Shown here piece after piece: positions 17,061-25,643 of a stretch of 64,000 nucleotides of DNA (its first letter is position 1; the number at the start of each line of letters is the position of its first letter). The position numbers and the translations under genes were made by a program. Under the pieces are notes generated by a model. The model saw nothing but the letters and a program-made list of their open reading frames with translations. It did no database searches and had not been told where the DNA came from. This DNA is from Mitsuaria sp. PDC51. GTDB lineage: Bacteria > Pseudomonadota > Gammaproteobacteria > Burkholderiales > Burkholderiaceae_C. The stretch is from contig NZ_FOZE01000001.1 of assembly GCF_900113225.1 (NCBI RefSeq), forward strand, positions 1-64,000, in the 5' to 3' direction.

Positions 17061-18122
17061 ATGAGCCTGACGACCACCCTCCCGTCCGCCCCGGCTCGCC
17101 TGCCGGGCGTGCCGTTCGCCTTCGCCGGCGGATATGGACCGCACTGCGGCGGCGTTCACGCGCTGGTGCGGGAGAACGGTGGTCGCGTGTGGGCGCGGCT
17201 TGCTGCGCCGCTCGAAGGCAGCCCGACCTGGCTCCATCTGGCCGAGGGCGGACGGCGGCTGCACGCGCTGCTCGAGGACAGTCACGAGCTCGCGAGCTTC
17301 GCGGTCGATCCCGACGACGGGGCGCTCACGCTGATGTCGCGGGTCGCGACGGGCGGCACGCTGCCGGTGCATCTCGCCTTCGACGACAACGCCGGCCGCG
17401 CGCGCGAGGCATGGATCGCGCATTACGGCGATGGCAGCGTGCGGCGCGCCGTGGTGGAGAGCGACGGTGCGCTGCGTGCGCCCGATCGGTCGATCGCTCC
17501 CAGGCCCGGCGCCGAGCCGCATGCGCACATGGTGCGCCGGCATCCGCGCTGGCCGCTGATGCTGGCCACCGACCTGGGCCACGACCTGCTGCGCGTGTGG
17601 CGCGTCGATGAAGGCGGGGAGATGCCGATCGAGCTGGAGGGCCTGTCGCTGCCGCCGGGCAGCGGGCCGCGCCACCTCGTCTTCCACCCGACGGATGCGG
17701 GGCAGCTCTACCTGCTCAACGAGGCCGCGAATGCGCTCGACTGGCTGGGCCTGGACGCCGCGGGGCGCTTGACCCATCGGCTGCGCATCAGCAGCCTGCC
17801 GGCGGGTTTCGAAGGGCTGAGCTACGCATCGGACCTGCTCGTCACGCCCGACGGGCGCCGGCTCTTCGCGCTGAACCGGCTGCATGACGCCATCGCCGTC
17901 TTCGACCTGGATGCGGACGGCCGCCCGTCCTGGCGCGGCGAAGTCTGGGCCCAGGGCAGCTACCCGCGCAGTGCGACGCTGAGCCCGGACGGCCACGAGC
18001 TCTGGGTCAGCCTGCAGCGCAGTCATCAGCTCAGCGTGTTCCGGCTCGACGGCGAGGCGCTGCCGCGCTTCGACGGCCGCTTCATCGCCATGCCGGGCGC
18101 GGCCTGCGTGGTGTTCCGCTGA
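17061..18122 (+). CDS. Lactonase-like seven-bladed beta-propeller (6-phosphogluconolactonase YbhE type)
   Basis: A 353-aa beta-propeller protein of the YbhE/3-carboxymuconate cyclase family, whose known member hydrolyses 6-phosphogluconolactone in the pentose phosphate route. Repeating blade motifs are visible: SPTWLHLAEGGRRLHAL, ATDLGHDLLRVWRVDEGG, GSGPRHLVFHPTDAGQLYLLNEAANAL, SDLLVTPDGRRLFALNRLHDAIAVFD and PRSATLSPDGHELWVSLQRSHQLSVFR. There is no signal peptide, so a cytoplasmic location is likely. It is divergent from the GGDEF gene and convergent with the GlxA-type regulator. The actual lactone is not proven. Confidence 0.8.
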   Translation: MSLTTTLPSAPARLPGVPFAFAGGYGPHCGGVHALVRENGGRVWARLAAPLEGSPTWLHLAEGGRRLHALLEDSHELASFAVDPDDGALTLMSRVATGGTLPVHLAFDDNAGRAREAWIAHYGDGSVRRAVVESDGALRAPDRSIAPRPGAEPHAHMVRRHPRWPLMLATDLGHDLLRVWRVDEGGEMPIELEGLSLPPGSGPRHLVFHPTDAGQLYLLNEAANALDWLGLDAAGRLTHRLRISSLPAGFEGLSYASDLLVTPDGRRLFALNRLHDAIAVFDLDADGRPSWRGEVWAQGSYPRSATLSPDGHELWVSLQRSHQLSVFRLDGEALPRFDGRFIAMPGAACVVFR

Positions 18123-18134
18123 TGCTCGACCTGA

Positions 18135-19208
18135 TCAGCCGAACTGCCGCCGGTAGCGCGAAGGCGCGGGCAGTCCCAGCAAGCGGAAGTGCCGCCGCAT
18201 CGACTCCGGCGAGCCCAGCCCCGAGAGATCGGCCACCGCCTCCACGTCCAGCGACTCGCGGGTCTCGAGCAGCTCCTTCGCGATGGCGACACGCTCGCGC
18301 GTCAGCCATTCGAGCGGTGCCAGGCCCGTGGCCGCCTTGAATCGGCGCTGCAGGGTGCGCGCGCTCATCGCGGCGCGATCAGCCATCGACGCGACCGTGT
18401 GGACCTCGCGCGGATGCGCGCGCAACCAGTCCTGCAGCACGGCGATGGGGCTGGATTCGTCGCTGGGCATCGGCCTGGGCACGAACTGCGCCTGGCCGCC
18501 CTCGCGATGCGGCGACATCACCAGCCGCTGCGCCACCGCGTTGGCGATGCGCGCGCCGTGGTCGCGCCGCACCAGGTGCATCAGCATGTCCAGCCCGGCC
18601 GCCGAGCCGGCCGAGGTGATCACCTGGCCCTCGTCGACGTAGAGCGCGCCGGGATCGACCTCGATGCGGGGGAACTCACGGGCGAGGCGCTCGGCATAAC
18701 GCCAGTGGGTGGTCGCGCGCCGGCCGTCGAGCAGCCCCGCATGCGCGAGCACGAAGACGCCGGAGCAGATCGTGCACAGCCGCGCGCCGCGCGCATGGGC
18801 GGTGCGCACCGCCTTCAGCAGCGGCTCGGGCGGCCGCTCGGCGGCATCGCGCCAGCCGGGGATGACGACGATGTCGGCGCGACGCAGCATCGCCAGCGTG
18901 TGGGGCGCCTCGACGCGCACGCCGCCGGTGCCGCGCAGCGGACCGGGCTCGGCCGCGCAGATCGCGTGGCGGTACCAGGCGACGCCGAGCTCGGGCCGGT
19001 CCAGCGCGAACAGCTCCACGGCGCAGCCGAACTCGAACATGCAGAGCCGGTCGTAGGCGAGGATCGCGACCAGCGGCGCCTCGGTCGAGGTGGCCGCCTG
19101 GGCCGATCGGCTCGACCTGGCGGCGTTGGCGCGGGCGGCGACGGGCCTCGCGCCGGCGGTGCTGCCCTTGCGGGGAGGGGGGCTCGATTCATGGCGGGCG
19201 CGTGGCAT
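18135..19208 (-). CDS. ftrA: GlxA/FtrA-type AraC-family transcriptional regulator
   Basis: A 357-aa regulator with an N-terminal DJ-1/PfpI-like domain (~45-210) containing the nucleophile-elbow-like segment LCTICSGVFVLAHAGLLDGR. The C-terminal AraC double HTH (~255-350) reads TVASMADRAAMSARTLQRRFKAATGLAPLEWLTRERVAIAKELLE and LGSPESMRRHFRLLG. The first ~40 residues are low complexity, so the start could be later. It is divergent from the rhodanese gene, a pairing often seen for FtrA regulators. Sulfur or thiol-related control is an inference from that neighbour. Confidence 0.85.
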   Translation of the reverse strand: MPRARHESSPPPRKGSTAGARPVAARANAARSSRSAQAATSTEAPLVAILAYDRLCMFEFGCAVELFALDRPELGVAWYRHAICAAEPGPLRGTGGVRVEAPHTLAMLRRADIVVIPGWRDAAERPPEPLLKAVRTAHARGARLCTICSGVFVLAHAGLLDGRRATTHWRYAERLAREFPRIEVDPGALYVDEGQVITSAGSAAGLDMLMHLVRRDHGARIANAVAQRLVMSPHREGGQAQFVPRPMPSDESSPIAVLQDWLRAHPREVHTVASMADRAAMSARTLQRRFKAATGLAPLEWLTRERVAIAKELLETRESLDVEAVADLSGLGSPESMRRHFRLLGLPAPSRYRRQFG

Positions 19209-19311
19209 GGCGCGATGTTACCGATACGCGGCATTCCGGCCACTCGTGCATGACACCGCGCTTGGCGACACTGGCTGCCATCGATCCCCACCACCCAGCA
19301 AGGAACCCCCG

Positions 19312-19731
19312 ATGAGCTCGCATGTCTCCGCCATTCCCGCCGCGCCCAGCGCCCAGGCGCTCGCCCACTTCGAGCAGGCCTTCGCCTTCGAGACCGACTG
19401 CTGGGACGTCCACGATGCGTTCTCCCGCGGCGTCCAGGACTTCGTGCTGCTCGACGTGCGCAGCCACGAGCTCTACCAGCGCGGCCACCTGCCCGGCGCG
19501 CTGAGCCTGCCGCACGGCAAGATCACCGAAGGCAAGATGGCGGCGTACCCGAAGGACACGCTGTTCGTCGTGTACTGCGCCGGCCCGCATTGCAATGGCG
19601 CGCACCGCGGCGCGGTGCGGCTGGCCCGGCTTGGCCGGCCGGTGAAGCTGATGATCGGCGGCCTGACCGGCTGGATCGACGAGGGCTTCGAGGTCGAACG
19701 CGCGCTGTCGCCTGTCGTCGCCGCGCCCTGA
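19312..19731 (+). CDS. Rhodanese-like sulfurtransferase
   Basis: A 139-aa single-domain rhodanese. The domain spans about 25-125: VLLDVRSHELYQRGHLPGALSLPHG is the usual entry, and the active-site cysteine is in VVYCAGPHCNGAHRGAVRLA. The closing element is MIGGLTGWIDEGF. It would carry sulfur as a persulfide on cysteine in the cytoplasm. ATG 19312 is used because AAGGAAC precedes it; longer readings overlap the divergent regulator. The stop codon lies in the arm of a hairpin shared with the convergent SGNH gene. Confidence 0.9.
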   Translation: MSSHVSAIPAAPSAQALAHFEQAFAFETDCWDVHDAFSRGVQDFVLLDVRSHELYQRGHLPGALSLPHGKITEGKMAAYPKDTLFVVYCAGPHCNGAHRGAVRLARLGRPVKLMIGGLTGWIDEGFEVERALSPVVAAP

Positions 19732-19753
19732 CGCGATCCTCGGCGAGCGTCAG
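19728..19753. terminator. Hairpin spanning two convergent stop codons
   Basis: CTGACGC (19728-19734) pairs with GCGTCAG (19747-19753). The TGA of the rhodanese gene and the TGA of the opposite SGNH gene lie in the two arms. No T-run follows on either strand, so it may be a bidirectional end signal or simply a consequence of convergent TGA codons. Confidence 0.35.
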
Positions 19754-20604
19754 AGCCGGTCCAGCACCGGCGCCCAGTGCGCGCTGAGCTTGCGGTAGCC
19801 GGCGCTCGTCGGATGGATCTCGTTGAGCCAGTCGGCGGTCGCGCCGGTGTCGGTCACGCGTGCTGGCGTCAAGGTGCCCTGCGTGTCGACGACGTGCACC
19901 GATCCATCGGGCGTGGTCGCCGCGATCTGGAACAGCAAGGCCTTCAGCCGACGCAGCATCAACGCGCTCACGGCGGCCCATGCGTCCTGCGGGACGCCGT
20001 ACTTCACGAGCGAGGGCTGCAGCCAGGGGCCGCGGCCGAGGCCCGCGCCGCTCGGACGCGGCACGGCCAGGTCGTAGGTGTGCAGCACCACCGGGATGCC
20101 GCGGTTGAGGCCCCGGTCGCGCTCCCGCAGCAGTTGCCGCATGACCGCATCCAGGTGAACGCTGAAGGTCTGCCAGCCCGCGTCGGAGAGATAGCGGTCC
20201 TCCGCGACGCCGGCGCCCCACTCCGCCTGCGTGGCCAGCAGGCGCAGCGCCGCCGGCTGCGTCGGGTCGACCGCGGCCGCCTCGATCAGGTCGTTGCCGC
20301 CGCCGGACAGCAGCAGCGCGCTCCAGCGGCGGGACAGCGGGCCGTTGAAGTGACGCAGGAAGCGGCGCTCCCGGACCGTATCCGTCATGCGCCTCAGCAC
20401 GGCGCCGGGCGAGGCGAAATTGACCGCGCAGGCGGCGGTCCGTGTCGACATGCCGTCGAACAGGTTGGAGGACTGCAGCGGCAGCCCGCCCATCGAGAAC
20501 CAGGAGTCGCCCTGGGCGATGAACTGCCGGTTGAAGTCGGACAGCGGCGCCGGTCTGTCCGGGTGTTCGACCTCGTCGGGCGTGAAGACGGTGATGACGG
20601 GCAT
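19750..20604 (-). CDS. SGNH/GDSL-like hydrolase, substrate unknown
   Basis: A 284-aa protein that shows the SGNH blocks in order: block I around FIAQGDSWFS (Ser in GDS, ~33-35), block III in LLSGGGNDLIEA (Asn) and block V in WLNEIHPTSAGYRKL (the Asp/His pair is replaced by Glu-x-His, NEIHP). No signal peptide is apparent. Such proteins are esterases or lipases acting on acyl or acetyl groups. The gene lies 17 bases behind creA on the same strand. The exact substrate is unknown. Confidence 0.75.
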   Translation of the reverse strand: MPVITVFTPDEVEHPDRPAPLSDFNRQFIAQGDSWFSMGGLPLQSSNLFDGMSTRTAACAVNFASPGAVLRRMTDTVRERRFLRHFNGPLSRRWSALLLSGGGNDLIEAAAVDPTQPAALRLLATQAEWGAGVAEDRYLSDAGWQTFSVHLDAVMRQLLRERDRGLNRGIPVVLHTYDLAVPRPSGAGLGRGPWLQPSLVKYGVPQDAWAAVSALMLRRLKALLFQIAATTPDGSVHVVDTQGTLTPARVTDTGATADWLNEIHPTSAGYRKLSAHWAPVLDRL

Positions 20605-20620
20605 GGAGGACCGTCGCGCC

Positions 20621-21133
20621 TTACTTCACCGGGATGACGGTGCCGCGGTCCACCGGCACGGCGGTCACGCTGTTCTGCGGCGAGCCCTCGATGACGCGGT
20701 CCGAGTAGGTCAGGTAGACCAGCGTGTTGCGCTTGGCGTCGACCATGCGGACGACGCGCAGCCGCTTGAACACCAGCGAGGCGCGCTCGGAGAACACCTC
20801 CTCCTGCCGCGGCAGCGGCTTGGGGATGCTGATCGGACCGACCGCGCGGCAGGCGATGGAGGCCTCGGACTTGTCCTCGGCCAGCCCCAGGCCGCCCTTG
20901 ATGCCGCCGGTCTTCGCGCGCGAGACGTAGCAGGTCACGCCGTTCACCGCCGGGTCGTCGTAGGCGTCGACGACGATCTTGTGGTTCGGGCCGATGAACT
21001 TGAACACCGTGCTCACGTCGCCGATCTCCTCGGCGTTCGCGCCCATGCAGGCGGTGGCGAGCAGGCTCAGCGCCAGGGCGCCGAGGGACAGGACCGCCGG
21101 ACGGCGAGGGCGGGAGGAACGGGGGCTAGGCAT
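20621..21133 (-). CDS. creA: CreA family protein
   Basis: A 170-aa secreted protein matching the CreA family: an N-terminal signal sequence (hydrophobic ~15-30, ending [13 protein letters not shown], which may be a lipobox) followed by the conserved core [41 protein letters not shown] (shown only in part; key is the GVTCYV/ASIACR cysteine pair). The core ends with the region around [18 protein letters not shown]. CreA is periplasmic and of uncertain function. ATG 21133 follows AAAGGAG and overlaps the acyltransferase end by 8 bases, suggesting one transcript. Confidence 0.92.
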   Translation of the reverse strand: MPSPRSSRPRRPAVLSLGALALSLLATACMGANAEEIGDVSTVFKFIGPNHKIVVDAYDDPAVNGVTCYVSRAKTGGIKGGLGLAEDKSEASIACRAVGPISIPKPLPRQEEVFSERASLVFKRLRVVRMVDAKRNTLVYLTYSDRVIEGSPQNSVTAVPVDRGTVIPVK

Positions 21134-22325
21134 GCTGGGGACTCCTTTGGCCCGCGGTTGTAGCACGCGTCGCGTCAACAAACTGCGACGGGATCCAGCG
21201 GTCGCGCCAGCCAAGGAAAGGCCGCTCGACGGTCCGGTAGAGCAGCCATCCGCCCAGCAGGCAGGCCGCCGCGATCACCGGCACCGCCGCGCCCGAGGTG
21301 CGCGTCAGCCCGACCGCCGCCAACGGCTGGAGCAGCGCATAGGCGATCGGCTTGTGGGTGAGATACAGCGCGTAGGACCATCGCGCCAGCGCATTCGCGC
21401 CCGGGACCTCGACGCGGGACAGCGCGCCACGCGGTGCGAGCGCCGCCAGGGTCAGCAGCCCGAAGCTCCATGCGAGCGCGCTGTAGCCCCAGCTGCTCAT
21501 CGCGTGGCCATAGCCGTAGCCGTCGATGTAATAGAAGTGCAGCATCAGCGTGAGCATGCCCAGGCTGGCCGCGACGCCGACGACCAGCAGCATCCGCGAG
21601 CGACGCATCAGCGCGGCCCACAGGTCCGCATGGCCATGCTTCAGCAGGGCGATGGCGACGCCGGGCAGGAATTCGTCCAGGCGCGCGAGGCTGCCGTAAT
21701 AGAGCTGCGGGTAGTAGCCGAGCGACGGATCCTGCGTGCCGTAGCGCCGCCACAGGTGATCGCGCCACGCGATGGCGGCCAGCGTCAGCCCGGCGATCAG
21801 CGACCAGGCCAGCACGCGCCGGCGCGACTTCAGCGCCGCGCCCAGCATCAGCGCGGCGGGGAGCATCAGATAGAACTGCTCCTCGATGCACAGCGACCAG
21901 GCGTGCGAGAACGCCGTGCCGGGCGCCAGGCCAATGTTCTGGGTGAAGGTCAGGAAGCGCCACAGCGGCGGCGGCTCACGGCCGCCCATCAGTGGGGGCA
22001 GCAACAGGTAGAGCGCCAGCACGACGTAGAAGTTGGGCAGCGTGCGCAGCAGGCGCCGGCCATAGAAGCGCGGCAGCGACAGGCGCTCGCCGCGCGCGAT
22101 CCCGCCCATCAGCTGGTTGGCGATCAGGTAACCGCTGAGCACGAAGAACAGGTCGACGCCGGCCCAGCCGATGCGGCTCAGCCAGCCGAAGGTCGACTCG
22201 CCGCTGACGAAGACCTGATAGTGGTAGGCGAAGACCAGCAGGATGGCCGCGGCACGCAGCGTGTCCAGGCCATGCAGGCGCGGGGTGCCCGAGCCGGGCA
22301 GGGAAGGGGAGGACATGGGAAGCAA
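21126..22325 (-). CDS. Membrane acyltransferase (OafA/YrhL family)
   Basis: A 399-aa polytopic protein with about ten hydrophobic segments, typical of acyltransferase-3 enzymes that O-acylate cell-surface sugars. The family signature is the start [20 protein letters not shown] (the His in helix 1 is essential in the family), with [20 protein letters not shown] and the [14 protein letters not shown] and [15 protein letters not shown] segments following. The acceptor is unknown; no surface polysaccharide cluster is nearby. Its end overlaps the creA start. Confidence 0.9.
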   Translation of the reverse strand: MLPMSSPSLPGSGTPRLHGLDTLRAAAILLVFAYHYQVFVSGESTFGWLSRIGWAGVDLFFVLSGYLIANQLMGGIARGERLSLPRFYGRRLLRTLPNFYVVLALYLLLPPLMGGREPPPLWRFLTFTQNIGLAPGTAFSHAWSLCIEEQFYLMLPAALMLGAALKSRRRVLAWSLIAGLTLAAIAWRDHLWRRYGTQDPSLGYYPQLYYGSLARLDEFLPGVAIALLKHGHADLWAALMRRSRMLLVVGVAASLGMLTLMLHFYYIDGYGYGHAMSSWGYSALAWSFGLLTLAALAPRGALSRVEVPGANALARWSYALYLTHKPIAYALLQPLAAVGLTRTSGAAVPVIAAACLLGGWLLYRTVERPFLGWRDRWIPSQFVDATRATTAGQRSPQHA

Positions 22326-22538
22326 GGAGCCGGCTTCGAGGCGGCGTCGTTGGAATGGCGGCGATTCTCGGCACGCCGCGCGGCGCCGGCGCCATCCTGC
22401 GACGAAATCGCCCGCGCGATGGACGAGTCGGCAGCGCGAGAACCGTTACGCGCGTTACGCGGCTCTCGAGCGTCGCGCGACCGATGCGCCTATCCCAACA
22501 CCACCGATGCCGCCGACATCACCGGCGCCATGGGCACT

Positions 22539-22886
22539 TCAGGCGCGATGGCGCTCTCGACTGTCCGTGGGCGCCTCGTCGCGCGCCTGCATGCCGTAAT
22601 CCCGCAGCACCGCGGCGACGCGCAGCCGGTAGTCGGCGAACACGCCCGCGCGGCCCTCCGATTGCGCCTGGCGATGCGCCTCCAGGCGCCGCCAGGCCTG
22701 CACCGCCGCCTCGTCGCGCCAGAAGGACAGCGAGAGCAGCTTGCCCGGGTCGGTCAGGCTCTGGAAGCGCTCGATGCTGAGGAAACCATCGATCTCCTGC
22801 AGCAGGGGCTTGAGCTCGGCGGCGAGCTCGAGGTAGCGGTCGCGACCGTCGGCGCTGGGCGTGACTTCGAAGATGACGGCGATCAT
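22539..22886 (-). CDS. Antibiotic biosynthesis monooxygenase (ABM) domain protein
   Basis: A 115-aa ferredoxin-like-fold ABM protein: MIAVIFEVTPSADGRDRYLELAAELKP start, FLSIERFQSLTDPGKLLSLSFWRDE middle and AWRRLEAHRQAQSEGRAGVFADYRLRVA helix (quoted in parts). The family includes cofactor-free quinol-forming monooxygenases and heme-degrading relatives. ATG 22886 follows GAGGAG and overlaps the end of the P450-like gene by 4 bases, so the two are translationally linked. Joint action with the P450-like protein is inferred. Confidence 0.85.
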   Translation of the reverse strand: MIAVIFEVTPSADGRDRYLELAAELKPLLQEIDGFLSIERFQSLTDPGKLLSLSFWRDEAAVQAWRRLEAHRQAQSEGRAGVFADYRLRVAAVLRDYGMQARDEAPTDSRERHRA

Positions 22887-23932
22887 GGGAAAAGCTCCTC
22901 GTCCTTGAATTGCGGAATGTCCATGTTGGGCAACGCCAGCGGCGCGACGGCGGTCGGCGGACGCAGCCCCGGTTGCTCGGCGAGCCACTGCAGCGACGCG
23001 AGCGACGTGCCCAGCGCCAGGCCTTGTCCCGGGCAGCGGTGGGCGCCGTCGCCGAAGGGGTGATCGGTGCCGGCCAGCTGCACGGTGACCGGTGCGGGGG
23101 GCTGCTGCCGCACGTCGAAACGCCGGGTCACGCGCACGGCGCCGCCGTCGCGTGCCAGGCGCAGCAGGGCCTCGCGCGTCGGTGCGCCGCCCATCCACGA
23201 ATCACCGAGCAGCGCATGGCCCAGCAGCGCGGCGCCCGCTTCATGGCTCTGCCAGATCAGCGCGAGCCGGTTCGCGGTGAACGCGGCGCGGTCGGTCCAG
23301 CGCGAGGGCCCGGCATGCCGGAGCAAGGTCCATTGCAGCGGCGCATCGGGCGCGCGGTGCTCGGCGTCGTCGAGCGCGCCCAGCAGCGTCGCTACCGCCT
23401 CGCCGCCGGCGCGGACCGCCTCGCCCGTCGCCTGGGCGCCCAGGCCGGCCGCCATCGCGCGCAGTTGCCCGTGCAGTCGACGCTGGGCCGCGAGGTCGTC
23501 CATGGGCAGGCCCAGCAGGCTCGCGACCGTCGATGCCGGAACCGCCCAATGCCAGTGGGACCAGCCGCCCCGCGCGGCGATGGCCGCCTGGCGACGGGCA
23601 TGGGCGCGGACGTCGTCATCGGACAGCGCCAGCAGCGCGCGCGACAGCACCGCCTTCTCCGGCGCGTGAGCCGCGTCGTCGCGTTGCCGCAGCCAGCGCG
23701 AGAAGACCTCGGCCAGCGGCCCGCCCTGGGCGCGCAGCGGTGGCGGCAGTGGCTCGTTTGGCGGCCGCATCCGCAGCGCGGGGTCGAGCAGTGGCGCGAG
23801 CGGCGCATCGATGCTCAGCGCGTCGGCGATCGGGGCATCGGTGTCAACGGCATCAGCGGCATCAGCGGCATCAGCGGCGCCAACGACCTGGGCATTGGCA
23901 TCGTGCCGCGCATGGAAGGGACAAGCGGTCAT
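22883..23932 (-). CDS. Cytochrome P450-like protein, atypical
   Basis: A 349-aa protein, shorter than usual P450s (~400). The heme loop is intact: HPFGDGAHRCPGQGLALG with Cys300. The I-helix reads SHEAGAALLGHAL (229-241) where HETT is common, so the usual Thr is missing. The K-helix reads TREALLRLA (252-260), so the ExxR Glu is Ala or is shifted. The N-terminus carries a CPFH motif and an Ala-Asp repeat (AADAADAAD, encoded by a short tandem repeat at 23851-23880). It is coupled to the ABM gene and divergent from an ArsR-type gene. ATG 23932 is preferred but its ribosome site is weak; ATG 24013 is possible. Confidence 0.75.
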   Translation of the reverse strand: MTACPFHARHDANAQVVGAADAADAADAVDTDAPIADALSIDAPLAPLLDPALRMRPPNEPLPPPLRAQGGPLAEVFSRWLRQRDDAAHAPEKAVLSRALLALSDDDVRAHARRQAAIAARGGWSHWHWAVPASTVASLLGLPMDDLAAQRRLHGQLRAMAAGLGAQATGEAVRAGGEAVATLLGALDDAEHRAPDAPLQWTLLRHAGPSRWTDRAAFTANRLALIWQSHEAGAALLGHALLGDSWMGGAPTREALLRLARDGGAVRVTRRFDVRQQPPAPVTVQLAGTDHPFGDGAHRCPGQGLALGTSLASLQWLAEQPGLRPPTAVAPLALPNMDIPQFKDEELFP

Positions 23933-24019
23933 CGCGTGGGCGCCCGGGTGGGCGAGGGGAGGGGAGATGGGGGAATCTTCGCGATGGATCGCCGGGAACG
24001 CTTCGCTTAGCATCGAAAC

Positions 24020-24727
24020 ATGATTGACGCCCCCACCGCCGACGAGGCGCTGGCGCACATTGCCGCCAGCATGGCCGAGCCGGTCCGCGCGCGCATGCTC
24101 TGCTGCCTGATGGACGGCCACGCGCGCACCGCCACCGAGCTGGCGGCTGTCGGCGAGGTCGCGGCCTCGACCGCCAGCGCCCACCTGGCCAAGCTGCTCG
24201 CGCAAGGGCTGGTCGGCTGCATGGCCCAGGGCAAGCACCGCTACTACCGGCTCGCGGGCGCCGAGGTGGGCCAGGCCCTGGAGGCGATGCTGGTGCTGGC
24301 CGGCCTGCCGCGCCCGCGCTTCGAGCCCAGCACCCCACCCGCGCTGCGCCAGGCGCGGCGCTGCTACGACCACCTCGCCGGCCACTGGGGCGTGCGGCTG
24401 CACGACCACGCGCTGCGCCAGCGCTGGATGACGCCCGATCCCGACGAAGCCCGCGGCTATCGCTGCACCGACGAGGGCCTGGACGCGCTGCGCGCGCTGG
24501 GCGTCGATGTCGCCGCGGCCACCGGCGCGCGTCGACGGCGCCTGGCCTGCGCCTGCATGGACTGGAGCGAACGCCGGCCGCACCTGGGCGGCGCGCTGGG
24601 CGCGGCCTGGCTGCAGGCGATGCTGGCGCAGGACTGGCTCGACCCCGATCCCGACAGCCGCGCGCTGCGCGTCACGCGGCGCGGACAGGCCCGACTCGAA
24701 CGACTGCTGGAGGACACGACGACATGA
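24020..24727 (+). CDS. ArsR-type winged-HTH regulator
   Basis: A 235-aa protein. The N-terminal ArsR HTH (~10-85) shows MAEPVRARMLCCLMDGHART, the recognition helix region ASTASAHLAKLLAQGLVG and a wing ending KHRYYRL. The long C-terminal extension (RRCYDHLAGHWGVRLHDHAL, LACACMDWSERRPHLGGALG) matches the extended ArsR subgroup that has a CxD/H-rich effector domain. It is divergent from the P450-ABM pair, which it probably controls, and its stop overlaps the DUF72 start (ATGA). Confidence 0.85.
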   Translation: MIDAPTADEALAHIAASMAEPVRARMLCCLMDGHARTATELAAVGEVAASTASAHLAKLLAQGLVGCMAQGKHRYYRLAGAEVGQALEAMLVLAGLPRPRFEPSTPPALRQARRCYDHLAGHWGVRLHDHALRQRWMTPDPDEARGYRCTDEGLDALRALGVDVAAATGARRRRLACACMDWSERRPHLGGALGAAWLQAMLAQDWLDPDPDSRALRVTRRGQARLERLLEDTTT

Positions 24728-25521
24728 GCACCTCGATCCATGTGGGCATCGGCGGATGGAACTTCGAACCCTGGCGCGAGACCTTCTATCCGAAGGACCT
24801 GCCGGCGTCGCGCGAGCTGGAATACGCCAGCCGCAAGCTGACCGCCATCGAGGTCAACGGCACCTACTACTCGACCTTCAAGCCGGCCACCTTCGCGAAG
24901 TGGCGCGACACCGCGCCCGAGGGTTTCGTGTTCTCGCTCAAGGCCAACCGCTTCGCGACCAACCGGCGGGTGCTGGCCGAGGCCGGCGAATCGGTCATGC
25001 GCTTCATCGACAGCGGCGTCGCGGAACTCGGGCCCAAGCTCGGGCCCATCGTCTGGCAGTTCGCGCCGAGCAAGCGATTCGATCCCGTCGACTTCGGCGC
25101 CTTCCTGAAGCTGTTGCCGGCGCAGTCCGGTGGCGTGACGCTGCGCCATGCGCTCGACGTGCGTCACGAGAGCTTCCGCAGCGCCGAGTTCCTGGCGATG
25201 GCGCGCGACCACGACGCCGCCGTCGTGTTCACCGAGTCGGACGACTACCCGCCCATCCCGGACCTGACGACCGACTTCGTCTACACCCGCGTGATGCGCA
25301 CCCGGTCCGAGCTGGTGACCGGCGTCACCGAGGAGGAGCTCGACGGCATCGCCGCCAGCGCCTCGCGCTGGGCCTCGGGCGGCCAGCCGGACCGCCTGCC
25401 GCTGGTCGAGGCCGACCGCACGCCGCCGCGGCGGCCGCGCGACGTGTTCGTGTTCTTCATCAGCGGCGCCAAGGAACGCGCGCCCGCCGCCGCGATGGCG
25501 CTGATCGACCGCCTGACCTGA
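24724..25521 (+). CDS. DUF72 (YecE-like) protein
   Basis: A 265-aa TIM-barrel-like protein of the DUF72 family. The diagnostic N-terminus is VGIGGWNFEPWRETFYPKDLP. The conserved blocks LTAIEVNGTYYSTFKPATF, WRDTAPEGFVFSLKANRFAT, FAPSKRFD and the closing VFVFFISGAKERAPAAA follow. The biochemical role of the family is unknown. It overlaps the ArsR-type gene by ATGA, so it is in the same transcript. Confidence 0.92.
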   Translation: MSTSIHVGIGGWNFEPWRETFYPKDLPASRELEYASRKLTAIEVNGTYYSTFKPATFAKWRDTAPEGFVFSLKANRFATNRRVLAEAGESVMRFIDSGVAELGPKLGPIVWQFAPSKRFDPVDFGAFLKLLPAQSGGVTLRHALDVRHESFRSAEFLAMARDHDAAVVFTESDDYPPIPDLTTDFVYTRVMRTRSELVTGVTEEELDGIAASASRWASGGQPDRLPLVEADRTPPRRPRDVFVFFISGAKERAPAAAMALIDRLT

Positions 25522-25643
25522 GCATCTCTTCCGGAGCTTCGTCCGAGCTTCGTCCGGGTGCCACGGCTTGACGCCACCTTGACGGCTCGGGCCCGCGATG
25601 TAGGGGGACGGCCGTCGGTCCGGGATCACTACACTCGCTCGTC

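Noticed and set aside
20979-23063. A very long plus-strand open frame opposite creA, the acyltransferase and the ABM gene
   Set aside because: Arg/Gln/Ala-rich composition typical of antisense frames in high-GC DNA; the minus-strand genes are well recognised families.
23851-23880. Short direct repeats in the P450-like gene considered as a CRISPR or VNTR
   Set aside because: They are in-frame codon repeats for Ala-Ala-Asp, only a few units long, without spacers.
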